From: Coprobacillus cateniformis
GTDB taxonomy: Bacteria > Bacillota_I > Bacilli_A > Erysipelotrichales > Coprobacillaceae
NCBI RefSeq assembly: GCF_009767585.1
Contig: NZ_WSNW01000001.1
Location: forward strand, 434,001 to 498,000
Direction of reading: 5' to 3'
Length of the DNA stretch: 64,000 nt
The translations under genes and the position numbers were made by a program. Below are positions 43,993 through 53,687 of this stretch, piece by piece. The notes under the pieces are model-generated. The model was not told the DNA's origin and searched no databases. It worked only from the letters and a program-made list of their open reading frames with translations. Each line of letters opens with the position of its first letter. Within the stretch, counting starts at the first letter, position 1.

Positions 43993-44017
43993 ATTATTAT
44001 ATATATTATATAATAAT
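43993..44017. promoter_or_regulatory. AT-only inverted repeat between lysR and transporter
   Basis: ATTATTATATA-TAT-TATATAATAAT, arms of 11 bp, midway in the divergent promoter region. Possible LysR operator, though AT richness lowers the weight. Confidence 0.45.
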
Positions 44018-44071
44018 AGTATTTTACTTATTTTTCAAGACAATGTATGATGTGACTATGGAGGTAGACAT

Positions 44072-44638
44072 ATGAACATAGAAAAATATAAATTAAGAAA
44101 GCTCTTTCTTTCAACTTTATATTTAAGTGCTTTTACTTTTGGTGGCGGTTATGTCATAGTGACATTAATGCGCAAAAAGTTTGTCAGTGAATATCATTGG
44201 ATAGATGAGGATGAAATGTTAGATCTAATTGCTATTGCACAATCTGCACCAGGTGCAATTGCAGTGAATGGAGCCATTGTTGTAGGATATAAATTAGCAG
44301 GCATGCTAGGTGTGCTTGTTTCAGTGATTGCAACGATTATTCCTCCTTTTGTCATTATTTCTGCTATCTCAGTTTGTTATAATGCTTTTCGTACAAATTT
44401 ACTTGTATCTTTGATGTTAGAAGGTATGCAGGCTGGAGTAGGAGCCGTGATTGCTTCCGTTGTTTTTGAAATGGGATCAGGTATTGTTAAAGAAAAAAAT
44501 CCTTTTTCACTCATCATTATGACAGTGTCTTTTATTGTCACTTATTTTTTCAATGTCAATGTTGTTTATGTCATACTGGTATGTATTGCTCTAGGACTCA
44601 TCAAGACATTTGTACAAAAAGGAAGTGAAATGATATGA
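44072..44638 (+). CDS. Chromate transporter family subunit, first half
   Basis: 188 residues with a GGAGGT site and about six membrane segments. F-T-F-G-G-G-Y-V-I near 21 and A-I-A-Q-S-A-P-G-A-I-A-V-N near 63 are hallmarks of the CHR domain. It corresponds to one half of long ChrA. Short-chain CHR proteins occur as adjacent pairs and work together; the next gene overlaps by four bases (ATGA). The substrate may be chromate or another oxyanion such as sulfate. Confidence 0.9.
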   Translation: MNIEKYKLRKLFLSTLYLSAFTFGGGYVIVTLMRKKFVSEYHWIDEDEMLDLIAIAQSAPGAIAVNGAIVVGYKLAGMLGVLVSVIATIIPPFVIISAISVCYNAFRTNLLVSLMLEGMQAGVGAVIASVVFEMGSGIVKEKNPFSLIIMTVSFIVTYFFNVNVVYVILVCIALGLIKTFVQKGSEMI

Positions 44639-45204
44639 TTTATTTGCAATTGTTTTTAAGTTTTTTACAAATTGGTGCTTTTAGTTTTGGTGGTGGTTAT
44701 GCTGCTATGCCACTCATTCAAAATCAAGTTGTTGATTTACACCATTGGTTAAGTTTATCAGAGTTTACAGATCTGGTAACTATTTCACAAATGACTCCTG
44801 GTCCTATTGCTGTCAATTCTGCAACATTTGTTGGTATCAAAATAGCTGGTATCCCTGGTGCCATTGTTGCAACATTAGGATGTATTTTACCCGCTTGTAT
44901 CATTGTGACAATCATTGCATGGCTCTATTTAAAATATCGCAATATGAAATCATTACAAGTTGTTTTGAGTACACTACGTCCAGCCGTTGTTTCACTCATT
45001 GCAACAGCAGGCTTAACAATTATTATTTCAGCAATCTTTGGTGAACTTGGAATCAGTATCAATACAATAAAAATACAAATGGTTGTTATTTTTGGTATCT
45101 GTATGTTCTTATTAATGAAATGGAAAATGAATCCAATCTTTGTTATGGTATTGGCTGGAATTTTAAATGTTATTCAATATTTTGTTGTGGGAAATTTATT
45201 ATGA
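44635..45204 (+). CDS. Chromate transporter family subunit, second half
   Basis: 189 residues. F-S-F-G-G-G-Y-A-A-M-P-L and I-S-Q-M-T-P-G-P-I-A-V-N-S-A-T-F-V-G give the second CHR domain of a short-chain pair. The start overlaps the stop of the partner (ATGA), so the subunits are co-translated. About six membrane segments. Confidence 0.9.
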   Translation: MIYLQLFLSFLQIGAFSFGGGYAAMPLIQNQVVDLHHWLSLSEFTDLVTISQMTPGPIAVNSATFVGIKIAGIPGAIVATLGCILPACIIVTIIAWLYLKYRNMKSLQVVLSTLRPAVVSLIATAGLTIIISAIFGELGISINTIKIQMVVIFGICMFLLMKWKMNPIFVMVLAGILNVIQYFVVGNLL

Positions 45205-45209
45205 AATTG

Positions 45210-45257
45210 AAAAGAAGATAATTCACTATTTAGTAGATAGTTTTTTATCTTCTTTTT
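45210..45257. terminator. Terminator after chromate transporter pair
   Basis: AAAAGAAGATAA pairs with TTATCTTCTTTT, enclosing a smaller CTATTTAG-type hairpin. Confidence 0.8.
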
Positions 45258-45292
45258 GATTTAAACATAGAAATACATGATTTTCATTTATT

Positions 45293-46156
45293 TTATATGC
45301 TGTCATTATCTTTTTTCCACAACTTATATACAAATATCACTTCAATCAGAAATGTCACACTCATTCCAATCGTTACATCTGTTAAAAAATGAGCCCCCAC
45401 AATAATTCTTGAAAAAGCAACTGTTAATGTAAATATAACACCAATAAAGAATAACAAATTTTCTTTTCCTTTCAATTTTTGGCAAATCACTGGTAGAACA
45501 CCTAGCAAAAGAGCACATGCAGCATTACCAGTATGTCCAGAAGGAAATGATTTGAATTCTTCAGCAGCTATCCCCAATGCCATCAAATGGTCTTTCATAT
45601 CACTTCCAATAACCCACCAAGGTTGAAACACTTGATTTTGTGCCGTTATCATACGCATTCTTGGACGAGCCCAAGGAATTTTAATAATATTGATAATAAT
45701 CATTTCCAGAAACATAACACCAATAAAAAGAATGATGACCTTCTTAATTTGCTGACGATTTGCATCTTGTGTGAGTTTTAACATAATAAAATTAACAACT
45801 CCAACAAGTATAACTGCAATGATTAGACTTAAAACTATTGACATATGAGGAATATATAACATAGGATCCATTGTTATTCCAAGAATAGCAAAAGCATTGA
45901 GCAAAATTCCAAATAAATAACTGAGAATAAGTAATACTTTCTTTTGATGATCAGCAATTTTAATGAGTAAAGTTCCAGCTGTACTTATACATAACATGGC
46001 TGGAAGTTGTCCATAACTTGCAAATAACATTCCAAATAAACTATCAGGATCAAATAATGCTGTAGAAATTTGAAAATCAAAAAATGAACCTACAATCATA
46101 AATACCAACAATAAAATACCAACAAAAAGACAATTTTTCTTTTCAAATACTTTCAT
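45293..46156 (-). CDS. PAP2-family membrane phosphatase
   Basis: 287 residues with about six membrane segments. The three-part phosphatase signature is intact: K-I-P-W-A-R-P-R near 160, F-P-S-G-H-T near 205, and S-R-I-I-V-G-A-H-F-L-T-D near 255. The active site faces outward and removes phosphate from lipids such as undecaprenyl pyrophosphate or phosphatidate. Monocistronic. Confidence 0.9.
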   Translation of the reverse strand: MKVFEKKNCLFVGILLLVFMIVGSFFDFQISTALFDPDSLFGMLFASYGQLPAMLCISTAGTLLIKIADHQKKVLLILSYLFGILLNAFAILGITMDPMLYIPHMSIVLSLIIAVILVGVVNFIMLKLTQDANRQQIKKVIILFIGVMFLEMIIINIIKIPWARPRMRMITAQNQVFQPWWVIGSDMKDHLMALGIAAEEFKSFPSGHTGNAACALLLGVLPVICQKLKGKENLLFFIGVIFTLTVAFSRIIVGAHFLTDVTIGMSVTFLIEVIFVYKLWKKDNDSI

Positions 46157-46179
46157 ATCTTAGCTCCTTTTTTATACAA

Positions 46180-46232
46180 AAACCCACATAAAGAAAGTGA
46201 AAATAAAGTTTTCTTTCATCATGTAGGTTTCG
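46180..46232 (-). terminator. Terminator of ROK/esterase operon
   Basis: On the minus strand AACCTACATGATGAAAG pairs imperfectly with CTTTCTTTATGTGGGTT, followed by T5. Confidence 0.6.
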
Positions 46233-46263
46233 TTATTTCACCATAATCTATGAATAACTCCTA

Positions 46264-47154
46264 TCAAGGATACATAGTCAAGAAATTATACAATGCTCCA
46301 ATCATGTTAGAATCATTATAATAACAACAATTATCTATTTGAGCATGAGGAATGTCAAAAGGGATTTTTTCATAGATTTTATTTAATTCTTCTTGAATTT
46401 TTTCAATGAGAATAGGCTGTTGACTAATTCCACCACCAATAAGTATCTTTTGTGGATCTAAGATACATTGTAAATTATATATACCAATAGCTAAATTTTT
46501 CGCTAAAGTTTGCAAAGCAGCACAGGCTTCTTCATCTAATGCTTCAACCCATTGAAAGATACGATAACCATCTAGTTGACTTGCCTCTATGTTTTTACGA
46601 CGTGCAACATCCATAATTAATGCTGTCGTACTGCCTTTAACCGCCCAAGCATTTTCCATAAAAGAAGTTCCTTCGCCTTGGAAAATATATGAGAATTCAC
46701 CTGCAAAAAGATGTTGTCCTTTCCATAATTGACCATCTTTAATAATTCCACCACCAAGACCACTTCCTACTACAATCACAATCCCATCTTGACAATCTTT
46801 AAGATTTCCTTTCCATACTTCTGCTAAAGCTGCACTTTTCCCATCATTTTCAATTGTAATAGGAAGTTGTGTAAAACTACGCATTTTATCTACCAAATTG
46901 ATATTTTCATTATAAGAAAGTCCACCAGGAGCATAGATTTGGCCACGTACTGAATCAATAGTTCCTGGTAAACTCAAGGCAATCCCATCAATTTGTGTTT
47001 GATATTTCTCATAGATTGACTTCAAGATTGTTAAAAAATGCTCAAAATTGTCATGTGGTGTGACTTCTTTACCCTTCTCATAAATATGTGCATCATTATC
47101 CATCAATGCATATTTAATGGCACTTGCACCAACATCAAAAATTAATTTTTTCAT
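46264..47154 (-). CDS. ROK-family sugar kinase
   Basis: 296 residues. Starts M-K-K-L-I-F-D-V-G-A-S-A-I-K with the ATP loop. The catalytic Asp is in I-E-N-D-G-K-S-A-A near 105 and V-G-S-G-L-G-G-G near 135. As in the ROK protein at 36463, the Cys zinc motif is absent. It lies 10 bp after an esterase gene and probably phosphorylates the sugar released in this locus. Substrate unknown. Confidence 0.87.
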   Translation of the reverse strand: MKKLIFDVGASAIKYALMDNDAHIYEKGKEVTPHDNFEHFLTILKSIYEKYQTQIDGIALSLPGTIDSVRGQIYAPGGLSYNENINLVDKMRSFTQLPITIENDGKSAALAEVWKGNLKDCQDGIVIVVGSGLGGGIIKDGQLWKGQHLFAGEFSYIFQGEGTSFMENAWAVKGSTTALIMDVARRKNIEASQLDGYRIFQWVEALDEEACAALQTLAKNLAIGIYNLQCILDPQKILIGGGISQQPILIEKIQEELNKIYEKIPFDIPHAQIDNCCYYNDSNMIGALYNFLTMYP

Positions 47155-47163
47155 ACTGTTCTC

Positions 47164-48279
47164 CTATTTACTATGTTTAATAATAAACTTTCCCATTTCC
47201 ATTGCACAATCCTCACTCTGTGGATAAACACCAATATTATCACCATAAGCATGTCCCATTCCTTTATAAACAACCGTTGTCGTTTCTACGCCCGCTTTAA
47301 CTAATTTTTTAGCATATGCCATGCATTCTATATAGAGAAAATCATGTTCACCGACAGTCACAAAAGTTGGTGGTAAGCCTGTTAAATCCATCATATATGG
47401 CGTTAAATAGCGATTCATAATATCTTGAGTTCCAAGAATATCGCCTAACATATTGGTCATACCATCATCACCACCCATCATTGATAATGATGCCTCTATC
47501 ACTTTTTTATGTTTAGGATGTATATGATAACGCTCTATGCTCCAATGAGATTCATCATCATCTATACCACCCATATTAACCGTTGGATACAATAACAATT
47601 GCCCTTTGACCATATGACTTCCATCTTCCATGTCACGTGTTGTACAATATTGTGTTAAATTTCCACCTGCACTATCTCCAGCCACAAAAATATTCTTGTT
47701 ATCCCCACCATAGTCTTGAATATGGTGATACACCCATTTTAATCCTTCATAACAATCCTGATGTCCCTTAGGATAAGGATTTTCTGGTGCTAAGCGATAA
47801 TCAATTGAAACAGCAACAACATGAAACCTTTCAACAATCATTTTCACCAGTTGATCAACAACACCCATATGACCTGCAAAGAACCCACCACCATGAATAT
47901 AATAAAGGACTGGTGTTTTCTCCTTTGTCTCAATTGGTAAGTAGATTTGAATAGGGATATCATTATTATCCATTCCATTCATGGTTTGTTGAATCACTTT
48001 GATTTTATCAGAAGCAATAGGTTCACTCTTGACTCCGTTAAACATTCCTCTTAAACGGTCAATAGATTTAGGAGAAGCATCAATCTTCATAAGACTTTTT
48101 GGCATAAATCTCATCATTGTAGCCATCTTCTTATTATCATGATATAAGCGCGGATCCATCATTCCATCTTCATCACAATCAGGAATAGGTTTCACAATAA
48201 CATCTATTCCGTTCATACATACACACTTTTGTTTTTGCCGAATTTTATTCAATAACTCTTCACTGTATTTTTTACCCAT
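47164..48279 (-). CDS. Alpha/beta hydrolase, HSL-type esterase
   Basis: 371 residues with a GGAGG site. The oxyanion motif H-G-G-G-F-F-A-G is near 128, nucleophile Ser in G-D-S-A-G-G near 200, and D-Y-R-L-A-P-E-N-P-Y-P near 170, all typical of the hormone-sensitive lipase family. A catalytic His lies in G-M-G-H-A-Y near 347. No signal peptide, so it is cytosolic and probably removes an acyl group from an imported compound. It is in line with the ROK kinase downstream. Confidence 0.9.
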   Translation of the reverse strand: MGKKYSEELLNKIRQKQKCVCMNGIDVIVKPIPDCDEDGMMDPRLYHDNKKMATMMRFMPKSLMKIDASPKSIDRLRGMFNGVKSEPIASDKIKVIQQTMNGMDNNDIPIQIYLPIETKEKTPVLYYIHGGGFFAGHMGVVDQLVKMIVERFHVVAVSIDYRLAPENPYPKGHQDCYEGLKWVYHHIQDYGGDNKNIFVAGDSAGGNLTQYCTTRDMEDGSHMVKGQLLLYPTVNMGGIDDDESHWSIERYHIHPKHKKVIEASLSMMGGDDGMTNMLGDILGTQDIMNRYLTPYMMDLTGLPPTFVTVGEHDFLYIECMAYAKKLVKAGVETTTVVYKGMGHAYGDNIGVYPQSEDCAMEMGKFIIKHSK

Positions 48280-48350
48280 AATTAATCCTCCTATTTATAA
48301 TTATAAATAAAAATGCTTTCATAAAGTTGTATTTAATTGACAAAAAAATG

Positions 48351-49202
48351 TCAATTTCTTGACATTTTCTTACGATATTGAAGTGGTGTTTGATGATAGG
48401 TTTCATGAAATAATTTGATGAATGACTTGACATTACAAAAGCCATGAATACGTGCAATATCTTGTACAGTCATATCTGTATTGATAATATCTTCATATGC
48501 TTTATACAATCGATATGAAGCCAAATAATCTCTAAATGTTTTTCCAACATAAAGATGAAATTGTCTAGAGAAATGTTCTTTACTCATATAAAATGAAGCA
48601 GCCATATCATTTAAAGATAAAGGTTCCTGATAATGCTCATGTAAATAAGTTAATATTTCTTTCATCTGTTCATGATTCTTTGATGATTTTGTTTTGATAT
48701 ATTGTTTATCTATTTTATACTCTCTTAATAATAAAGCAAAGATATCAAATATACATGCTGTCATATCTAAATAAGAATATTCATCCTGATGAAGATACAA
48801 ATTTTCTAAACGACGATATAAAACTCTTAAGTCATCATGATTGTCTTTAAGTGATAAATCAAAAGAAATATTATCAATATTCGAATAATATTGTTTCATA
48901 AAATCATAAGAAATTAAAACAATAAAACAATGTGGATTTTCTCTTATAGATTGAGCATGTAAAGAATGCAGAGTGCCACTATTCACACAGGTAAAATCAT
49001 TATCAATAAAATATTCTTTTTCACCAATCTGTAAAACAACTTCTGCATTTTCTAATAAAGAAATTTCTAAACTGCGATGCCAATGCATTGGAATAAAAGC
49101 CCCATAAGGAAATTGTTTTTCAATTTCATCTTGATCAAGAACAGCTATCATTGCTGGAATTTGATGTTTTAATGTCACTCTTTCATGATAGTATTTATCC
49201 AT
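48351..49202 (-). CDS. AraC-family transcriptional regulator
   Basis: 283 residues. N-terminal cupin-like effector domain (~1-150; H-W-H-R-S-L-E-I near 40). C-terminal double HTH (~185-283): L-S-L-N-D-M-A-A-S-F-Y-M-S, then V-Q-D-I-A-R-I-H-G-F, ending T-P-L-Q-Y-R-K. It lies between the symporter gene and the esterase/ROK genes and probably activates them in response to the imported glycoside. Confidence 0.9.
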   Translation of the reverse strand: MDKYYHERVTLKHQIPAMIAVLDQDEIEKQFPYGAFIPMHWHRSLEISLLENAEVVLQIGEKEYFIDNDFTCVNSGTLHSLHAQSIRENPHCFIVLISYDFMKQYYSNIDNISFDLSLKDNHDDLRVLYRRLENLYLHQDEYSYLDMTACIFDIFALLLREYKIDKQYIKTKSSKNHEQMKEILTYLHEHYQEPLSLNDMAASFYMSKEHFSRQFHLYVGKTFRDYLASYRLYKAYEDIINTDMTVQDIARIHGFCNVKSFIKLFHETYHQTPLQYRKKMSRN

Positions 49203-49296
49203 TTTTCATCACCTCTTGTTTTTCATTATATCATAGCAAAAATTATAAAAATAGTGATACATCAATTGACATATCACATTTTTAAATAAGCAAACT

Positions 49297-50688
49297 CTAT
49301 TCCACTATATTTTCACGTTCTTGTAAATCTGCCATAACTTGTGGATAAATATTATCTAATTTATAGAAAACTTTTAATAATATTGGCATACACACTGAAA
49401 AAGCAATAGGAATATAAATATATAAGACTTTCAGAACTTGATAAACAGATTCACTTTGAGTTGCTAATAAACCATTGTATCCGGTGGCTCCTAAAATAGC
49501 CATAGCAATTGCACCACCAACTCCCATACCAATTTTTGCACCAAATGTTGTACTTGAATATAACATTCCTTCTGTACGAACACCAGTTTTCCATTGTCCA
49601 TATTCAATTGTATCAGCAACCATTGCAAAAATTGTTCCTGCCGTCGCAGATTGTCCAATTCCTTTGATGAGTGAACAAACGAGTAACCAGTTCATACTTG
49701 TTGGATTGAGTGCCATAAGAGACAAAGCCACTACAGAGATAATACCACCAATAATAGAAACCTTACACTTTCCTATCTTTCTGATGAGTGGAGGGAGAAG
49801 TGGCATAAAAATAACAACAGGAACAATAGAAATAGCCATTAAGAATCCAGCAAAATTCTCATTACCAAGAATGTATTTTGCATAATATGTTCCAACACTC
49901 ATACTCATAGCCATTCCAAAAGCCATAATAACCCAATAAATAACCAAAACAAGCCACTGATCATTTTTTAAACAAAACTTAATTGATGTTATAAATGACA
50001 TTTTTTGTTCTGCTTCCTTATTCTCATTGACTTTCACACGTTCCTTTGTCTTAAAGAAGCAAAGCAAAAATAATATTAAAGCAGCAATCCCATAAATAAC
50101 TGAAGTTATGATCCAAGATTTTTGATCACCACTTCCTCCTAAAGAATTAACAATTGGTAAAGTAATAGCATTAATAATCAATGAACCTATTTGTGCCATC
50201 GTCATTCTAAAAATATTAATAACCATACGTTGATCCTGATCACGTGACATTAATGAAGTGAGTGCTCCATATGGAATATTAATAGCTGTGTACAAGATTG
50301 TTGTCACTAGATTATAAGTAATGGCTACATATACATACTTTCCAAAATCACCTGTTTGTGGAACTGTAAACATTAATATGAGAGAGACAGTAATCGGAAT
50401 TGCTAACCATAATAACCACGGTCTTGCTTTTCCATGTTTAGATCTTGTCTTATCAACAATAAACCCCATAATGATATCACTTGTCCCATCAAGAAAACGT
50501 GAAACCATCATAATCATACCAATAATTGCAGCATTTAATCCCAATGCATCTGTATAGAAGAAAGTGACAAACGTACTTGATAAAACAAGAATAAGATTAC
50601 TTGCCAAATCTCCTCCACCATAAGCAATCTTTTCAAAAAGTCCAATTTTTTCAGAAGTTATATTACTTTGATTTTTTTTCATATTCAT
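49297..50688 (-). CDS. GPH-family sugar/cation symporter (MelB-like MFS)
   Basis: 463 residues (ATG 50682 is an alternative with better spacing to GGAAAGG). About twelve membrane segments. The N-terminal E-K-I-A-Y-G-G-G-D-L-A-S-N, then R-F-L-D-G-T-S-D-I-I-M-G and T-R-S-K-H-G-K-A-R-P-W-L-L, are hallmarks of the glycoside-pentoside-hexuronide family. It imports a glycoside with Na+ or H+. It lies 14 bp after the carboxylesterase gene, so both belong to one transcript. Confidence 0.92.
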   Translation of the reverse strand: MNMKKNQSNITSEKIGLFEKIAYGGGDLASNLILVLSSTFVTFFYTDALGLNAAIIGMIMMVSRFLDGTSDIIMGFIVDKTRSKHGKARPWLLWLAIPITVSLILMFTVPQTGDFGKYVYVAITYNLVTTILYTAINIPYGALTSLMSRDQDQRMVINIFRMTMAQIGSLIINAITLPIVNSLGGSGDQKSWIITSVIYGIAALILFLLCFFKTKERVKVNENKEAEQKMSFITSIKFCLKNDQWLVLVIYWVIMAFGMAMSMSVGTYYAKYILGNENFAGFLMAISIVPVVIFMPLLPPLIRKIGKCKVSIIGGIISVVALSLMALNPTSMNWLLVCSLIKGIGQSATAGTIFAMVADTIEYGQWKTGVRTEGMLYSSTTFGAKIGMGVGGAIAMAILGATGYNGLLATQSESVYQVLKVLYIYIPIAFSVCMPILLKVFYKLDNIYPQVMADLQERENIVE

Positions 50689-50702
50689 ATCCTTTCCATT
50701 TT

Positions 50703-52262
50703 TTAATGCTGTATAGCAGTGTTCATTAACATTTCTAACGAAAATTCAGGTAAAACTTGTTTTAACAACTTTAATAATTCATTATCAAAGTTTTCACGTA
50801 CAACACAATCCTTATCAAAAATCATTGTGATTTCATGTTCTGGTTGACAAGCATCCCATTGTGGCAAGCCGTCATGATTAGGATTTCCAGTATAAGCAAA
50901 TGCAATCACAGATTTAAACATCTGTTCTTGGAGTTTTTCACTGACACCTTCAATATTTGCAACCGGAACTTTATCAATATTATGGAAAACAAATGGAATA
51001 TCAGAACAATGCCATGCAGGCTTTCCAAATTGACAAGGAAAATCTAAGGTAAATATATAATTATAAGTTGGCGCTTGCTGATACTTTGATTTTGCACTGA
51101 TAAGTTGTTTAGACATTAGTCTAAATAATGTATCAATGTTCAAGAGATCAATTATCTTTTTATCAGGATAAGCTTTCAAAAAAGCTTCTATGATGTTTTG
51201 TGTTTGATCTTTGAAATGAGAATGAAGAATATCTATCATTTCTTGTTCACTGAGTTTCAATTTATTATATGTAACAGGAGCAAAACTCATTTCTCCAAAT
51301 ACTGTTCCAACCATAAGTGGTGTCTTTTTAGCTTGTTCAGTAAATAATGTCATCTGTGGTTCACCTAAGTAATAATCATTTATCATTGGGTTATTGCCAA
51401 CATAAGCACCAGCCTTTTGTAGTGCTGGAGCAACTTTTAAATAAGCATTAGCTAACATAGAATAAGGAATTGTTTCCAATTTCTCTATTTCACTTAAAGA
51501 CAAATTCAATTCTTCAAGTAATGCCTTAACAATAAGGGTTCCATCTCCTCCTTGACAAGGTGGCATAAAATCACCCGCAACACCACTCATAATCATTCCT
51601 TTATGAAACAATCCTTGAGCATCTGGAATCTGCATTAATGCACTTATTTTCATCCCACCGCCAGATTGACCAAACAATGTTATATTATCTGGATCACCAC
51701 CAAATTGAGCAATATTATCTTTTATCCAATGTAAAGCTTCTACCAAATCTGCTAATCCTGCATTGGCTGAGTTTTTATATTTCTTACCAAATGGTGATAA
51801 ATCCAAAAAGCCTAATATGTTTAAACGATGATTGAGTGAAACAACAACGACATCTCCATAATGACTCATATTGGCCCCATCATAAGCTAACTTTTCGATT
51901 GAAGACCCTGCAAAAAAACCACCACCATGTAACCAAACCATAACAGGTTTCTTTGCTTTTTCATCTATTTCCTGACTCCATATATTGACAGTTTGACAAT
52001 GCTCATCTTGAGGCCAATACATGTGAGGAACTAACATTTCACCCTGTGGTTTTTCTGGATAAAGCAATGGACATACCATTCCATATGAAGTTGTATCTTT
52101 CACACCTTCCCAAGAGACTGGTGGAACTGGCATCTGAAAACGGTCTGCATAAGCATAAGGTATTCCCTTAAAAATATAAGTGCCTTCATAACGATAACCT
52201 TTTACATATCCAGCAGTTGTTTGAACAACAGGGATATTATCATATTCAAATTTCTTTAACAT
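50703..52262 (-). CDS. Type B carboxylesterase
   Basis: 519 residues with AAGGAG upstream. Oxyanion motif V-W-L-H-G-G-G-F near 110. The nucleophile elbow is F-G-Q-S-G-G-G near 197-203 (E-S-A-G-G is more usual). H-C-S-D-I-P-F-V-F near 425 probably carries the catalytic His. No signal peptide is seen, so it acts inside the cell, unlike many secreted family members. It is the first gene of the esterase/symporter unit, with a CcpA-type site upstream. Likely substrate: an acylated or esterified plant-derived compound imported by the adjacent symporter. Confidence 0.9.
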   Translation of the reverse strand: MLKKFEYDNIPVVQTTAGYVKGYRYEGTYIFKGIPYAYADRFQMPVPPVSWEGVKDTTSYGMVCPLLYPEKPQGEMLVPHMYWPQDEHCQTVNIWSQEIDEKAKKPVMVWLHGGGFFAGSSIEKLAYDGANMSHYGDVVVVSLNHRLNILGFLDLSPFGKKYKNSANAGLADLVEALHWIKDNIAQFGGDPDNITLFGQSGGGMKISALMQIPDAQGLFHKGMIMSGVAGDFMPPCQGGDGTLIVKALLEELNLSLSEIEKLETIPYSMLANAYLKVAPALQKAGAYVGNNPMINDYYLGEPQMTLFTEQAKKTPLMVGTVFGEMSFAPVTYNKLKLSEQEMIDILHSHFKDQTQNIIEAFLKAYPDKKIIDLLNIDTLFRLMSKQLISAKSKYQQAPTYNYIFTLDFPCQFGKPAWHCSDIPFVFHNIDKVPVANIEGVSEKLQEQMFKSVIAFAYTGNPNHDGLPQWDACQPEHEITMIFDKDCVVRENFDNELLKLLKQVLPEFSLEMLMNTAIQH

Positions 52263-52304
52263 CTTTCTACTCCTTATTTTTGATTAGTCAAAACATTCTC
52301 CTAT

Positions 52305-52318
52305 ATAAAGCGCTTTCA
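52305..52318. promoter_or_regulatory. Candidate CcpA cre site upstream of carboxylesterase
   Basis: ATAAAGCGCTTTCA: the perfect AAAGCGCTTT core plus CA matches 10 of 12 fixed cre positions, ~45 bp before the start. Confidence 0.55.
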
Positions 52319-52467
52319 TTTATAAGTAAAAAAGAAATGCAATCAAGTCTCTCTCAATTACATTTTTCATTATACATGCTCAATTCTCATAAATGTTGTG
52401 CTTTATTGACTGAATAATAGTCATTAATTGATATTTTAAAAATATAAAATAAGAAAAGGCTAGGAAA

Positions 52468-53685
52468 TCACTCCTCATGAGAAGCCATTTCACCAGCCCA
52501 TTCAAAACCTTTTTTCGCCATAATAACTGCAATCAATTCATTAATCACTGCGGCAGCAGCAATTGTTCCTTGAATAATTTGTGCACTTTCTGGAGCTGGT
52601 CCAGATAAATTTGCAACTGCTATACCAGTAAAAACCAGAGAGACACCTGAGTGAGGTAATAAAGTCAACCCTAAATATTTTTGAACAGTTCGAGGGCAAT
52701 GTGTAATTGTTGCTCCAAAGTAAGCTCCAAAATACTTGCCAATTGCTCTAGAAATAATATAGATTACAGTAAACAAACCTGCCCCTAAAATCAAATGATA
52801 ATCTAAAGGTGAACCAAGATTTAAAATAACAATAATCATAGACACACTTAATATAGGATTAAATTGTTTCATTAAATCATCCAGTTCTTCTGTTTTTATC
52901 ATATTTGCAAAAGCAGCTGAAAATGCCATACCTATCAACATAAAGTTTAAAATAGGTGTTGACAAGAAATGATAGTTGACAATCATTCCCACCAAAGAAG
53001 CAATCAGTATAAACCCAATTAAAACAAGAAATCGCTGCTTAGATGTTTTCACACGGTTCATCACTAATCCGCTTAACACACCTACAGATGCTCCAATCAT
53101 TAATGGCAACAAAACAATAAATGCAATCATATAAATAGGCATATCTTGAGAAGACACCTGCCCACTGACAATCGCCATTGTTGTAAAGAAAATAACAACA
53201 CCAACCATATCATCCAATGCTGCCATTGGAATAAGCGTTTTTGTGACTGGTCCATCTGTCTTAAACTCTCTGACAATAGATAATGCAGGGGCTGGGGCTG
53301 TTGCTAAAGCAATCCCACCAAATAAGAAGGCAAGATAAATGGGGAGCTTCATAAAGTAAAAAGTGATGCCAAAAACCAAACTCACAAAGAGAAAAGTCCC
53401 AAGTGACTGAGTCAAAGTTGTAATGATAATTTGTTTTCCGGCACTCTTGATTTTTTTCCAAACAAGTTCTGTCCCAATCATCAAACCTACTGAACATTCT
53501 AAAATATTAATAATTCTTCCATAAACCACTGAATCTAATAAAGATTGATTTATCAATCCAATAGCATGTGGACCTAAAATCATGCCCGCTAATAACCATC
53601 CTAATATAGCTGGTAATTTTAGTTTTGAAACCAATTTTCCTACTCCAATTGCAATCAAAAAAGCAATAAGAAATCTCATCATCAT
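52468..53685 (-). CDS. CPA2-type cation/proton antiporter
   Basis: 405 residues from ATG 53685 (a TTG at 53691 lies within the ribosome-site spacing). About twelve membrane segments with L-P-A-I-L-G-W-L-L-A-G-M-I-L-G-P near 28 and A-L-D-D-M-V-G near 157, where the Asp pair binds ion and proton. There is no C-terminal TrkA domain, so it is a Na+(K+)/H+ exchanger rather than a gated Kef channel. It lies two bases after the TetR gene and is probably repressed by it. Confidence 0.88.
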   Translation of the reverse strand: MMMRFLIAFLIAIGVGKLVSKLKLPAILGWLLAGMILGPHAIGLINQSLLDSVVYGRIINILECSVGLMIGTELVWKKIKSAGKQIIITTLTQSLGTFLFVSLVFGITFYFMKLPIYLAFLFGGIALATAPAPALSIVREFKTDGPVTKTLIPMAALDDMVGVVIFFTTMAIVSGQVSSQDMPIYMIAFIVLLPLMIGASVGVLSGLVMNRVKTSKQRFLVLIGFILIASLVGMIVNYHFLSTPILNFMLIGMAFSAAFANMIKTEELDDLMKQFNPILSVSMIIVILNLGSPLDYHLILGAGLFTVIYIISRAIGKYFGAYFGATITHCPRTVQKYLGLTLLPHSGVSLVFTGIAVANLSGPAPESAQIIQGTIAAAAVINELIAVIMAKKGFEWAGEMASHEE

Positions 53686-53687
53686 TA

